A stretch of 64,000 bases of DNA from Ectopseudomonas mendocina (lineage in GTDB: Bacteria > Pseudomonadota > Gammaproteobacteria > Pseudomonadales > Pseudomonadaceae). The notes below the pieces were generated by a model that was not told the DNA's origin, searched no databases, and saw only the letters and a list, made by a program, of their open reading frames with translations. The position numbers and the translations under genes were made by a program. The stretch is from positions 1 to 64,000 of the forward strand of contig NZ_JADTQG010000005.1 in assembly GCF_016008875.1 (NCBI RefSeq). Reading direction: 5' to 3'. Numbering within the stretch: the first letter of the stretch is position 1; every line of letters starts with the position of its first letter. This document shows positions 7,944 to 16,588 of this stretch, one piece after another.

Positions 7944-8945
7944 TTAAGCCCTGCGGCGCAGGCTTCGCCCTTCGATGCTGTGCAGCGCCTTGCGCGCAGT
8001 GTCGATGAACGGCAGCACGATCAGGCTGTAAAGACTCTGGTAGCGATGCGCATCGCGTTCGGCCGTGCCGAAGCTGAGCGGCTCCGGGGTGTGCGTGGTG
8101 GTGTAGAGCGTGCCGAACATCCAGTCCCAGATCGACAGATTGGTGCCGAAGTTCTTGTGGAAGTGACGCGGGGCATCGCTGTGGTGGATCTGATGCTGCG
8201 CCGGACTGTTGAGCAGGTGCTCCAACCTGGGCCCGAAGGAGAGCCAGATGTGCGTATGGCGCAGATTAGCCGCCAGGCAGTTGAAGATGAACACCAGGTA
8301 AGTCACGCCGAACAGCGTGTAGCGACTGATCTCGCCCCCGCACAGGTACCAGAACGTCCCGGAGTAGGCGCCCAGCAGCACCAGCGTCAGCAGGCTGTCG
8401 GCAAGTTTTTCCACGACATGCACACGGCTGGCGGTAAGCGGCACCAGCACGGGTGCGACGTGGTGAACCTTGTGGAACTCCCACAGCCAGCGCGAGTGGA
8501 AGGCGCGGTGCGTCCAGTAGCTGGCGAAATCGTTGATCAGGAACACGCCCAGGCCATAGAGCAGGCTCAGACCGAGGTTTTCACCCAGTTGCGGCCGCGC
8601 GCCCCAGAGGTTGGTGAAGAAAGCCATGTAGTCGGCCGAATGCAGCACGTAGGGATCAACCAGGCCGATCACCGGAACGATCAGCAGTGCACGGACGAAG
8701 TAGTAGCGGTAGTCGAGCAGCGCCGAAGGATGCAGCAGCACCTGGCGCCCACCGATGAATTGCCAGAACGATGCAATGCCGCTGCTCACGCGACGCCGGC
8801 GGTAAAGCAGGTAGGCCACGCTGTAGGACAGCAGGATGAAGACCAGTCCGATACGCCCGTTGAGGTCGAAAAGCCCCTGAAACTGCCTGGCCAGAACGGC
8901 CAGCAGCTCAGTCAACGGATTGGCTGCCAGCGACAGCTCTTGCAT
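7944..8945 (-). CDS. sterol desaturase / fatty acid hydroxylase family membrane protein
   Basis: Integral membrane di-iron enzyme of 333 residues with four or five hydrophobic segments. The histidine clusters of the superfamily are present in order: HRAFH (146-150), HKVHH (158-162), RHTH (229-232) and HQIHH (251-255). Such proteins hydroxylate or desaturate lipid or sterol-like substrates using O2; the substrate here is unknown. Start at 8945 chosen for the GGAG ribosome site; a start at 8987 would add 14 residues. It runs convergent with azoR; a bulged GC hairpin near 7916-7943 separates them. Confidence 0.87.
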   Translation of the reverse strand: MQELSLAANPLTELLAVLARQFQGLFDLNGRIGLVFILLSYSVAYLLYRRRRVSSGIASFWQFIGGRQVLLHPSALLDYRYYFVRALLIVPVIGLVDPYVLHSADYMAFFTNLWGARPQLGENLGLSLLYGLGVFLINDFASYWTHRAFHSRWLWEFHKVHHVAPVLVPLTASRVHVVEKLADSLLTLVLLGAYSGTFWYLCGGEISRYTLFGVTYLVFIFNCLAANLRHTHIWLSFGPRLEHLLNSPAQHQIHHSDAPRHFHKNFGTNLSIWDWMFGTLYTTTHTPEPLSFGTAERDAHRYQSLYSLIVLPFIDTARKALHSIEGRSLRRRA

Positions 8946-9054
8946 CACTCCAACCTCCCCAGGCGAAAGTGGCGGAATGATAAGCAAGAATGATGTTTTA
9001 GCAAATGAGAATAGTTACTACCGGCATCTGCCGCGCGGCCCTGCCACTTGCCGT

Positions 9055-9798
9055 TCAGCGCTTGTTGCAGGCGAATAGTGCATTGCCGGAGTCGGCATCC
9101 CACGGGACCAGCCGCTGATAGTCGTGCTCCAGCACCTGCACCTCGAAATACGGCGCCAGCAGGGCCTGCAATTCGGCGAAGCTCACCGCCACCATCGGGT
9201 GCTCGTCGTGCCAGATCTCGCTCTGCTCACCCAGGGTGCGCTCGATGCGCAGGCGCAGCGCCTGCGCATCGCCCTCGCCGCGGTAGTACCAGCCGGAGCT
9301 GAAACGAAATTGCCCTTCGGCATGAAAAGCGCTGTGGGATACGAACGAAGCGTTGTCGATGCGCTGCTTGTCCACGGCGTTGAAACAGAACACCCCGCCC
9401 GGCGCCAGTGCATGGTGAACGCTGGCGATGCAGGCCTTGAGCCGTTCGATGCTGGCGCTGTAGTGGATGGAGTAGAGAAAACAGGTGATCAGGTCCAGCG
9501 GCTCGTCGACTTGGAAGCTGCACATGTCCTGCCGGGAAAAGCGCGCCTCGGGGCAGCGCAGGGCGGCGCGGTCGAGCATCGGCTGGTTGATGTCCAGCCC
9601 GCTGCTGGCGTAGCCGGCATCGAGGAAATGGCGCACATGCGGGCCGGTGCCGCAGGCCAGGTCGAGGTGGCGTTTGCCGCCATTGCCGAACAGCTGCTGC
9701 AGGCGCTGCACGCAGTGGCTCTGCGCGGCGTAGTCGATGTCCGCGCACATCAGGTCGTAATAGCCCGACAGGTCGGTATAGAGAGCGTTGCCGGACAT
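9055..9798 (-). CDS. class I SAM-dependent methyltransferase
   Basis: Cytosolic methyltransferase of 247 residues. The SAM-binding motif I reads HLDLACGTGPHV (44-55), followed by the acidic loop SGLDIN and a motif near FSRQDMCSF; the DLITCFLYSIHY segment matches motif post-II. The acceptor is not evident. An upstream extension to 9873 is open but has no methyltransferase sequence, so the ATG at 9798 is used. It is divergent from the chemoreceptor gene at 9939. Confidence 0.85.
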   Translation of the reverse strand: MSGNALYTDLSGYYDLMCADIDYAAQSHCVQRLQQLFGNGGKRHLDLACGTGPHVRHFLDAGYASSGLDINQPMLDRAALRCPEARFSRQDMCSFQVDEPLDLITCFLYSIHYSASIERLKACIASVHHALAPGGVFCFNAVDKQRIDNASFVSHSAFHAEGQFRFSSGWYYRGEGDAQALRLRIERTLGEQSEIWHDEHPMVAVSFAELQALLAPYFEVQVLEHDYQRLVPWDADSGNALFACNKR

Positions 9799-9938
9799 GA
9801 TGACCCGCCAGGGGAGCCGAGGGGCGCGCATCATATCCCAAGCGCAGCCGCGCGCCGATAGGGAACATATCACCGCGCTACTCGCTTTTTTGCACAGGCT
9901 ACGACCCCGCTAAACTCCTGACGTTTGCAGCCGAAACA

Positions 9939-11279
9939 ATGACGTCAACACTCAGCGAGATGGCCCACATGTTCAATGGACGACTGAAGCAGGAGTTGCA
10001 GGCATTGCGTGAGGACCTCTCTTCCGTGGAGCAGGTGCGCGCCAGCCTGGAAGAGGAAATGCTGGTGTTGATCCTCGACCCACAGGGTCGTATAGAGCGC
10101 GCCAACGACAATTTTCTCGGTGAGATGGGCTATACGCCGCAGCGCCTGCAAGGTCAGCCCCTGCTGGCAATGATTCCCGAGCATGTGCGCGGTCTCGACT
10201 TCCACCACCGCGTGCGCCAGGCGCTGGAGCGTGGCGAGCACCTTGCTGGGGTGATCCGCCTGCTGCGCGGCAATGGCGAGGAAGCCTGGCTGCGCTCGAT
10301 CCTGCAGCCGGTGCGTGATAGCGGTGGGCGTATTCGCTACTTTTCCATCCACGCCAGCGACCTGACCCGCACCATTGAGACCTCGCGCGAGCATGAAAAC
10401 CTGATCAAGGCCTTGCAGCGCTCCACTGCGGTGATCGAATTCAATCTGAACGGTGAAGTGCTGACCGCCAATCAGCGTTTTCTCGATTCCATGGGCTATA
10501 GCCTGGCGCAGATCCAGGGCAAGCATCACCGCATGTTCTGCGACCCGAGCGAATACAACTCCCCCGAGTACCAGCGATTCTGGGAGCAACTGCGCCGTGG
10601 CGAATTCGTCGTCAACCGCTTTCGCCGCCTCGACAGCCTTGGTCGTGATGTATGGCTGGAGGCGTCCTACAACCCCATTACCGACGCCCACGACCAGCTG
10701 TACAAGGTGGTCAAGTTCGCCACGGTGATCACCGATCAGGTGCAGCGCGAGGAGGCCGTGGCCCAGGCCGCAGGCATTGCGTTCGAGACCTCCAAGGGCA
10801 CCGACGAAAGCGCGCGCAACGGCGCCTCGGTGGTACAGCAGATGCTCGACGCCATGACCGAACTGGCTACGCGCATGCAGGAAGCCGCGCAAGGCATCGA
10901 GGCGCTGGACAAGCAATCGCAGCTGATCGGCTCCATCGTCAAGAACATCAGCAGCATCGCCGACCAGACCAACCTGCTGGCGCTGAACGCGGCCATCGAG
11001 GCGGCGCGTGCCGGTGACCAGGGGCGCGGCTTCGCGGTGGTAGCCGATGAGGTTCGGCAGTTGGCCTCTCGCACCAGCGCAGCAACGGTGGAAATCACCT
11101 CGGTGGTCAGTCAGAACCAGCAATTGGCCGAGCGTGCGGTAGAGATCATCGACCGCGGCAAGAGCCAGGCCGAGCTGGGCCTCGAACTGTCGGGCCAGGC
11201 TGGCCAGGTCATCGAGGAAATCCAGGACGGCGCGCGGCGCGTGGTCAAGGCGGTGGAGATTTTCGCTACGCAGTTGTGA
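9939..11279 (+). CDS. cytosolic chemoreceptor with two PAS domains (BdlA-like)
   Basis: Soluble methyl-accepting chemotaxis protein of 446 residues with no membrane segment. Residues about 35-145 and 155-275 are PAS domains ([21 protein letters not shown] and [26 protein letters not shown]); the rest is a coiled-coil signalling hairpin with the tip [19 protein letters not shown] and [15 protein letters not shown]. The layout matches BdlA, which links redox or c-di-GMP cues to biofilm dispersal in P. aeruginosa (established for BdlA; inferred here). A paralogue lies at 22613-23926 whose start ([11 protein letters not shown]) suggests that [11 protein letters not shown] at 9969 may be the true start. 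Confidence 0.88.
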   Translation: MTSTLSEMAHMFNGRLKQELQALREDLSSVEQVRASLEEEMLVLILDPQGRIERANDNFLGEMGYTPQRLQGQPLLAMIPEHVRGLDFHHRVRQALERGEHLAGVIRLLRGNGEEAWLRSILQPVRDSGGRIRYFSIHASDLTRTIETSREHENLIKALQRSTAVIEFNLNGEVLTANQRFLDSMGYSLAQIQGKHHRMFCDPSEYNSPEYQRFWEQLRRGEFVVNRFRRLDSLGRDVWLEASYNPITDAHDQLYKVVKFATVITDQVQREEAVAQAAGIAFETSKGTDESARNGASVVQQMLDAMTELATRMQEAAQGIEALDKQSQLIGSIVKNISSIADQTNLLALNAAIEAARAGDQGRGFAVVADEVRQLASRTSAATVEITSVVSQNQQLAERAVEIIDRGKSQAELGLELSGQAGQVIEEIQDGARRVVKAVEIFATQL

Positions 11280-11466
11280 TCCCACGATACCGCCGCCTAG
11301 TCATCACACAACCTGATCCACCACGAAACCCTGAATGCCCCAATCCAAAGCCAACTCACGAACATCCTGAACGAGTTGGGATGACGGGGTTTTCAATGTT
11401 GTCATACATCGTATAAGTTTCCTGAGTCGCATCCGCGATCAACAAGAACAACAAGGAAACCTCCCG

Positions 11467-12558
11467 ATGAATGACGAACAACGCCCCGTCGGCTCACGCC
11501 GCCATTTTCTCAAGCAATCGCTGGTCTGCTCTGCTGCCGCCGCCGGCGCTGCCTCCCTGCTGCCGCAACTGGCCAACGCCACGCAACCCCTCGATCTGCG
11601 TTACCCGTCCGGCGCGGTCAAGGCGCTGGATGACAGCTTCCTGCAATTGCGCCTGTTCAATGCGAGCGTGGAAAAACTTGCCGATGGCATCCGCTGGGCC
11701 GAAGGCCCGGTGTGGTTCGGTGACGGTCGCTACCTGCTGGTTAGCGACATTCCCAACAACCGCATCATGCGCTGGGACGAAATCAGCCAGTCGCTGGCCG
11801 TCTATCGCCAGCCGTCGAACTATGCCAATGGCCTGGTGCGCGACCGCCAGGGCCGGCTGATCGCTTGCGAAGGCTCGACCACCCAGGATGTTGGCCGACG
11901 CATCACCCGCACCGAACACGACGGCAGCATCACCGTGCTGGCCGACACCTTCGAGGGCAAACGCTTCAACTCGCCGAACGACCTGGTGGTCAAGCGCGAC
12001 GGCTCGGTCTGGTTCACCGACCCGCCCTTCCAGACCGGTAACTTCTACGAAGGCTACAAGATCGAGCCGGAGCTGCCCCATGGCGTCTACCGCATCGACG
12101 GCGAGACGCAGCAGGTCACCCGTGTGATCGACGATCTGGCCGGCCCCAACGGCCTGTGCTTCTCGCCGGACGAGAAGACCCTGTACATCGTCGAGGGTCG
12201 CGCCAAGCCGCATCGCCTGGTATGGGCGTATCAGGTGAACGACGACGGCAGCCTCGGTCAACGCCGCAAACACATCGAAGCCACCGACACCGGCGCGCTG
12301 GATGGCATCAAGTGCGACGAGTTCGGCAACCTGTGGTGCGGCTGGGGTAGCAACGGCTCGGCTGACAGCGACCCGGAAAAACTCGATGGCGTGCGCGTGT
12401 TCAACCCGCAGGGCAAGGCCATCGGCCATATCAGCCTGCCGGAGCGCTGCGCCAACCTGTGTTTTGGCGGCGAGAAAGGCAATCGTCTGTTCATGGCCAG
12501 CAGCCATGGCATCTATTCCCTGTTCGTCAACGCACGCGGTGCCACCTTCGTCCAGTGA
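11467..12558 (+). CDS. Tat-exported SMP-30/gluconolactonase-type lactonase
   Basis: A six-bladed beta-propeller protein of 363 residues. The N-terminus has a twin-arginine signal, SRRHFLKQS, followed by a hydrophobic stretch ending ANA. Metal-site signatures include WAEGPVWF, FNSPNDLVVKRDGSVWFTDP and AGPNGLCFSPDEKTLYI, as in SMP-30/LRE enzymes that hydrolyse sugar lactones with a divalent cation. Export through Tat implies periplasmic folding with bound metal. A small dyad, ATAC-ATC-GTAT (11404-11414), lies upstream. No sugar-catabolic operon accompanies it, so the substrate is open. Confidence 0.87.
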   Translation: MNDEQRPVGSRRHFLKQSLVCSAAAAGAASLLPQLANATQPLDLRYPSGAVKALDDSFLQLRLFNASVEKLADGIRWAEGPVWFGDGRYLLVSDIPNNRIMRWDEISQSLAVYRQPSNYANGLVRDRQGRLIACEGSTTQDVGRRITRTEHDGSITVLADTFEGKRFNSPNDLVVKRDGSVWFTDPPFQTGNFYEGYKIEPELPHGVYRIDGETQQVTRVIDDLAGPNGLCFSPDEKTLYIVEGRAKPHRLVWAYQVNDDGSLGQRRKHIEATDTGALDGIKCDEFGNLWCGWGSNGSADSDPEKLDGVRVFNPQGKAIGHISLPERCANLCFGGEKGNRLFMASSHGIYSLFVNARGATFVQ

Positions 12559-12565
12559 CGACTGC

Positions 12566-12588
12566 GCCACGGCCGATCCGGCCGTGGC
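12566..12588 (+). terminator. likely terminator of the lactonase gene
   Basis: Perfect 10-base stem GCCACGGCCG / CGGCCGTGGC with a 3-base loop, 8 bases after the stop. It is followed by CTGCTTCCCCTT, a weak pyrimidine tract, so termination strength is uncertain. Confidence 0.55.
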
Positions 12589-12748
12589 CTGCTTCCCCTT
12601 CCAGAAGGCTTTGAACGCTCTATTTCGCGCGTTTCAGCAAGCATCAGCAGCATCGATGTTCACCATCATGCCAATGAAGTTCTCTGAAAAAATCCAGTGC
12701 GTAACATCTGCTCCAGACCCGACCACAACCCCGCTGGAGCACGACACC

Positions 12749-13072
12749 ATGAAACGCCAACTCATCCTCAGCTTCGCTTTCTCCGTACTGGCAGCCAACG
12801 TATTCGCCGCTTCTTCCGCCCAACCCGTCGTTGCCGAAGGTGGTTCCGATCGCCTGATCGAGAACCGCATCGCCGAAGGTGGCTCCGATCGTCTGATCCA
12901 GAACCGCGTCGCCGAAGGTGGTTCCGATCGCCTGATCCAGAACCGCGTCGCCGAAGGTGGCTCCGACCGTCTGATCCAGAACCGCGTCGCCGAAGGTGGT
13001 TCCGACCGTCTGATCCAGAACCGCGTCGCCGAAGGTGGCTCCGATCGCCTGATCCAGAACCGCACTGCCTGA
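12749..13072 (+). CDS. secreted protein of six 13-residue tandem repeats
   Basis: A 107-residue protein: signal peptide MKRQLILSFAFSVLAANVFA, a short linker, then six copies of a 13-residue unit close to VAEGGSDRLIQNR and a two-residue tail. The first copy differs (E for Q, then I for V). Copies are nearly identical at protein level but vary at synonymous positions (GGT/GGC, CGC/CGT), so the peptide seems conserved by selection. A GGAG ribosome site precedes the ATG, and a clear terminator follows. Similar short repeat proteins in Pseudomonas are, as I recall, sometimes labelled phage infection protein, without real evidence. Function unknown; likely periplasmic or extracellular. Confidence 0.82.
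   Translation: MKRQLILSFAFSVLAANVFAASSAQPVVAEGGSDRLIENRIAEGGSDRLIQNRVAEGGSDRLIQNRVAEGGSDRLIQNRVAEGGSDRLIQNRVAEGGSDRLIQNRTA
12830..13063 (+). repeat. six tandem 39-bp repeats within the secreted repeat gene
   Basis: Six contiguous units of 39 bases encode the 13-residue repeat. Because the unit is a multiple of three, other frames on both strands also stay open across the array, creating spurious long reading frames. Copy number is a candidate for strain-to-strain variation through slippage. Confidence 0.93.
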
Positions 13073-13128
13073 TCCACTTCCGCCACTGATCGAGAACGTC
13101 GTATGACTCGATGGCAAGCGCAGCCCCG

Positions 13129-13161
13129 CAAGGCCGGCCTGATAAGCCGGCCTTGTTCTTT
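13129..13161 (+). terminator. rho-independent terminator after the repeat-protein gene
   Basis: CAAGGCCGGC (13129-13138) pairs with GCCGGCCTTG (13146-13155) around a 7-base loop and is followed by TTCTTTA. Good stem and T-rich tail. Confidence 0.75.
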
Positions 13162-13282
13162 ACGGCCCTGAAGGTCCCGCACGCACAGCGCGAATGAATA
13201 GCCCCGTGTCGCGCCCCGGCAACCGACCACTGCGCCCCCGCTCTATGGTGAAGGCCCTTTCTGACCGACACCGGAGCGCCAC

Positions 13283-13630
13283 ATGGCCAACAAACCGATC
13301 ACCGTACTGCGCGATACCCAGCCGATGCCCGTCGTCGATGCCTGCAAGTGGGAGCGCATCGAAGGTGACCCGCACACCGTCAACCTCAACGCCTACACCT
13401 CCGACGATGGCAGCAAGATCATGGGGACCTGGATCTGCACGCCCGGCAAATGGCGCGTGGAGTACGTGAAGTGGGAGTACTGCCACTTCCAGGAAGGCTA
13501 CTGCATCATCACCCCGGACGGCATGGAGCCGATTCACCTCAAGGCCGGTGATATCTTCGTGGTCGAGCCCGGCATGAAGGGCACCTGGGAAGTGGTCGAG
13601 ACCGTGCGCAAGTACTTCGTTTTCGCCTGA
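13283..13630 (+). CDS. cupin-domain protein (DUF861/Cupin_3 type)
   Basis: Single-domain cupin of 115 residues with EYCHFQEGYCIITPDG (motif 1 region) and LKAGDIFVVEPGMKGTWEVVETVRKYFV (motif 2 region). The Trp-rich start and GTWICTPGKW segment match the small Cupin_3 proteins, some of which act in ureidoglycolate or ethanolamine metabolism; function here is unassigned. The ATG follows GGAG with good spacing. It is monocistronic. Confidence 0.83.
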   Translation: MANKPITVLRDTQPMPVVDACKWERIEGDPHTVNLNAYTSDDGSKIMGTWICTPGKWRVEYVKWEYCHFQEGYCIITPDGMEPIHLKAGDIFVVEPGMKGTWEVVETVRKYFVFA

Positions 13631-13853
13631 TCGCTGCACCTCAGTACGGTGCGCGCCGACATGGCGCCCACCGACTCGTCCGCCGTTGCGTACGAGCAAT
13701 ACCGCCCATCCCAGGCATTCAGCCCTGCCTCATCCGCCAGCATCGAGCTCTTCGAGCCGAGCATGCTCGGCCATCATGCAAACGACAGATATTTCGGGCA
13801 CCCAATGGCCGATTGCGGGTCTTTAGAGATCGGGATGCATGCGAGAGGGCAGG

Positions 13854-14444
13854 ATGAGGCGATCATTATGGGGCACGGCAATTTGCATCGGCCTGCTGCT
13901 GGCGGGGTTGCCGCTGGCCTACAGGTTCTGGCCGGCCGCCGTACCACCGGCGGCACTGGTCGGGAAAGTCGCCGGGGCATTCGAGTTGATCGATCATCAG
14001 GGCCGACTCCTTGACCAGAACAGTTTTGCCGAACGCTGGCTCCTGCTGTCCTTTGGCTTCACCCATTGCCCGGACGTATGCCCGACCACCCTGGCCACGG
14101 TCGCCAAGACCCTGGACAAGCTCGGGCCACGCAGCCAGCACGTGCAACCCCTATTCATCACCCTCGACCCGGAACGCGACAGCCCGCAGCTTCTGCAGCG
14201 CTATACGGGTTTCTTCGACCCGCGCATTCTCGGCCTAAGCGGTAGCGTCGGGCAGGTCATGCAGGCCGCCGACGCCTACGGAGTGTATGTGTCGCGGCGC
14301 GAGGGCAGCGGCACCTACCTGCTCGATCACACCACCAGCCTCTACCTGGTGGCTCCTGACGGACGCCTGGTTGAACTGTTCGCGCAGAACGTCACGCCCG
14401 AGCACCTGGCAAGCAGTATCGGTGACTACCTCGATGCGAACTGA
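13854..14444 (+). CDS. SCO-family copper chaperone
   Basis: Membrane-anchored thioredoxin-like protein of 196 residues: one N-terminal membrane helix, then FGFTHCPDVCP with the copper-binding cysteines at 72 and 76 and the third ligand His at 159 (LLDHTTS). SCO proteins deliver copper to the CuA site of cytochrome c oxidase or act as a thiol reductase. Start at 13854 preferred because GAGAGGG lies just upstream; 13839 is an alternative. Its 3' end overlaps the CtaG gene by 11 bases, indicating one operon devoted to copper handling for oxidase assembly. Confidence 0.9.
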   Translation: MRRSLWGTAICIGLLLAGLPLAYRFWPAAVPPAALVGKVAGAFELIDHQGRLLDQNSFAERWLLLSFGFTHCPDVCPTTLATVAKTLDKLGPRSQHVQPLFITLDPERDSPQLLQRYTGFFDPRILGLSGSVGQVMQAADAYGVYVSRREGSGTYLLDHTTSLYLVAPDGRLVELFAQNVTPEHLASSIGDYLDAN

Positions 14445-15096
14445 AAGTGCCGAATCATCACCTAACTGGCCCCTGTACCTGGGCCTGCTGGTACTCGCGG
14501 TGCTCTGGCTGGGCCCGTTGCCTGCCATGAGCCGCACGGCGTTCTCGCTGCACATGATGCTGCACCTGGGCGTCGTGGCGCTCGCTGCCCCGCTGCTGGC
14601 CATCGGCCTTGCGCGCGCCGGGCTCTGCCTCGACCGCTACGCCAGCGCGACCTGGCTGAGCCTGGCCTTCCTCGCCGAGTTGCTGGTGGTATGGGGTTGG
14701 CATCTGCCGGCGCTGCATGAAGCCGCCGCGCTGCACACTTCCCTTTTCGTCCTGCAGCAGGTCAGCTTCCTTGCCGTTGGCCTGGCCATCTGGTTACTGG
14801 GTTTCGCCAGGCGCTCACAGCAGGGGCTGGTGCTGACGCTGTGCGGCTTTTTCCTGACGTTCGCCCATATGACCATGCTGGGTCTGGTGCTGATCATGGC
14901 GCCCCAGCTCATCTATCCTCCCGAGCTTTGCCTGGGCGCTTTCGGCCTGCAGGCCCTGGACGATCAGCGCCTGGGCGGCATGCTGATGGCGGGCTGGAGT
15001 GCGGTGGTCTATCTCGGCGCCACGCTGGCGCTGGCAGGTCGCGTGCTCAGGGATGACGAGCCCCTGATCGCCGACGAGCAAGGGCCCGCCCGTTAG
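14434..15096 (+). CDS. caa3_CtaG-type cytochrome oxidase assembly membrane protein
   Basis: Polytopic protein of 220 residues with about six membrane segments. Recognisable family points are FSLHMMLHLGVVALAAPLLAIGL near the start, VVWGWHLPALHEAA, and the His/Met-rich TFAHMTMLGLVL, consistent with copper ligands of CtaG proteins that supply Cu to heme-copper oxidases. The start ATG lies inside the SCO gene, whose stop is at 14444. No oxidase structural genes are next to the pair, so its client oxidase is elsewhere. Confidence 0.84.
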   Translation: MRTESAESSPNWPLYLGLLVLAVLWLGPLPAMSRTAFSLHMMLHLGVVALAAPLLAIGLARAGLCLDRYASATWLSLAFLAELLVVWGWHLPALHEAAALHTSLFVLQQVSFLAVGLAIWLLGFARRSQQGLVLTLCGFFLTFAHMTMLGLVLIMAPQLIYPPELCLGAFGLQALDDQRLGGMLMAGWSAVVYLGATLALAGRVLRDDEPLIADEQGPAR

Positions 15097-15124
15097 CGAC
15101 GCCTGCAGGCCGAAACCATGTCTT

Positions 15125-15394
15125 TCACGGCGAGCGTACGGTCAGGCTCACCAGTTTGAGCACGATCGGCCGCACCAGCATCACACAGACGAACGCCACC
15201 GGCATCGCCAGGCTGTAGGCGCTCAGCACCGCCTGCACGTAACCCTCGCCAAGACCACGGTTTGCAGCGGTAATCACCAGCGACATGAGCATGGCCATGA
15301 TGCCTGACATGAAAAAAGCAAAGGCCACGGGCATGGCGCGCGCAGGCAGTTTCCAATTGCGCGTGACGCTTGGCGCGAGGTCGAGATCGGACAT
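15125..15394 (-). CDS. DUF2798 small membrane protein
   Basis: An 89-residue protein with two membrane helices; it contains LPARAMPVAFAFFMSGIMAMLMSLVITA and a second helix AYSLAMPVAFVCVMLVRPIV, the DUF2798 pattern. Function of the family is unknown. The start at 15394 is preceded by AGGG. It is divergent from the LysR gene with a perfect palindrome in between, so it is a likely target of that regulator. Confidence 0.8.
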   Translation of the reverse strand: MSDLDLAPSVTRNWKLPARAMPVAFAFFMSGIMAMLMSLVITAANRGLGEGYVQAVLSAYSLAMPVAFVCVMLVRPIVLKLVSLTVRSP

Positions 15395-15467
15395 ATTGGT
15401 TTCCCTGGTCAATGAAAGTGCAGCGCACTCTAGCGATGAAGGCAATTGCGACGGTAGAGGGCGAAAG

Positions 15468-15494
15468 GTAAGTTGAGTATCAAGCTCAACTTAC
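15468..15494. promoter_or_regulatory. perfect 10-bp inverted repeat, likely LysR operator
   Basis: GTAAGTTGAG (15468-15477) and CTCAACTTAC (15485-15494) flank a 7-base spacer immediately before the LysR ATG at 15497 and about 74 bases before the divergent DUF2798 gene. Long perfect symmetry of this kind fits an autoregulatory LysR site. It also argues against translation from the TTG at 15473, which would place the operator inside the gene. Confidence 0.7.
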
Positions 15495-15496
15495 GA

Positions 15497-16474
15497 ATGG
15501 ATCACTCATTGGAAAGCAAAAGCACGGACACCCTGCGCGGCCTGGAGAGCTTCGTGAAGGCCGTGGAGAGCGGCAGCATCGCTGCTGGCGCGCGCCTGCT
15601 GGGCATCAGCGCAGCCGCCGCGAGCCAGAACATCGCCCGCCTGGAACAGAGCCTGGGGCTGCGCCTGCTCACCCGCACCACCCGTAGCCTGGCACTGACC
15701 GACGCCGGTGCGCTGTACTTCGAGCGCGTGCAAGCGGTGCTTCAGGAGCTGGAGCTGGCCCGCGCCGCCGTCGCCGACCTGCAGGATCAACCGCGTGGCC
15801 AGTTGCGCATCGCTGCCAGCGCCGCGTTCGGTCGTCACGTGCTGGCCCCGCTGATTCCCGGTTTCATGGCGCAGCACCCGCGCATCCGCTGCGAACTGCT
15901 GACCACCGACGCCGTCGTCGATCACGTCCAGGAGGGCGTGGACCTCAGCATCCATATCGCCCAGCAGTTGCAGGACGGCCTGGTGGCCAGGCGCATCGCC
16001 ACGGCGCAGACGCGTTTCTGCGCGGCGCCGGCCTATCTGCAACGTGCCGGGCGCCCCAGCGAGCCCGAGCAATTGCGCGACCATGACTGCCTGCTGTTTC
16101 GTTTCGCCACCGACGGGCGCTTCCTGCGCTGGGGCTTCGTGCGCGAAGGCGTGCATTTCGATGCCCAGGTCAGGGTCGGCATGAGCAGCAACGACATCGA
16201 TGCCCTCGCCCAGTGCGCCGCGGCAGGCGGGGGTATCACCCGACTGGCGTCCTTCGTCGCCGATCCCTACCTGGCCCGCGGCGAACTGGTCGAACTGTTC
16301 TCCTCGGCCACGCCCACTCACAGCCGGGCCACCAGCGCTCCGCTGGACTACTACCTGTGCGTGCGTGACCGCTACGAGCTGACGCCCAAGGTGCGCCTGT
16401 TCATGGATTACCTGCAGCACGCCCTGCCCGCCGATTTGCAGCCCTCTGCCGAGGCGCCCTGGCATGGCGCCTGA
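15497..16474 (+). CDS. LysR-family transcriptional regulator
   Basis: Regulator of about 325 residues. The helix-turn-helix reads LRGLESFVKAVESGSIAAGARLLGISAAAASQNIARLEQSLGLRLLTRTTRSLALTDAG; the effector domain starts around residue 95 (GQLRIAASAAFGRHVLAPLIPGF) and contains the usual GGGITRLASF loop. It belongs to the CrgA/DhcR-like branch by overall look. A TTG at 15473 would add 8 residues but would run through the palindrome. The neighbouring DUF2798 gene is the probable target. Confidence 0.88.
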   Translation: MDHSLESKSTDTLRGLESFVKAVESGSIAAGARLLGISAAAASQNIARLEQSLGLRLLTRTTRSLALTDAGALYFERVQAVLQELELARAAVADLQDQPRGQLRIAASAAFGRHVLAPLIPGFMAQHPRIRCELLTTDAVVDHVQEGVDLSIHIAQQLQDGLVARRIATAQTRFCAAPAYLQRAGRPSEPEQLRDHDCLLFRFATDGRFLRWGFVREGVHFDAQVRVGMSSNDIDALAQCAAAGGGITRLASFVADPYLARGELVELFSSATPTHSRATSAPLDYYLCVRDRYELTPKVRLFMDYLQHALPADLQPSAEAPWHGA

Positions 16475-16588
16475 GGGCGCTTGCAAAGCGCGGGAACCTG
16501 GCCTATCGAGAAGGGTCTGTGCTGTTCCGCCGACCCGGCGTCTTCCCAATCACGGATGGCTCAAAAGGCCTTTCAGCAAGGAATAATC

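Noticed and set aside
9945-11285. 446-residue reverse frame over the chemoreceptor
   Set aside because: Antisense of the PAS receptor gene; no domain recognisable and no ribosome site.
12830-13063. Possible CRISPR array
   Set aside because: Units are contiguous with no unique spacers, and they encode a repeated peptide.
12634-13230. Long open frames on both strands across the tandem repeat
   Set aside because: The 39-base unit is divisible by three, which keeps all frames open; only the frame with a signal peptide and ribosome site is credible.
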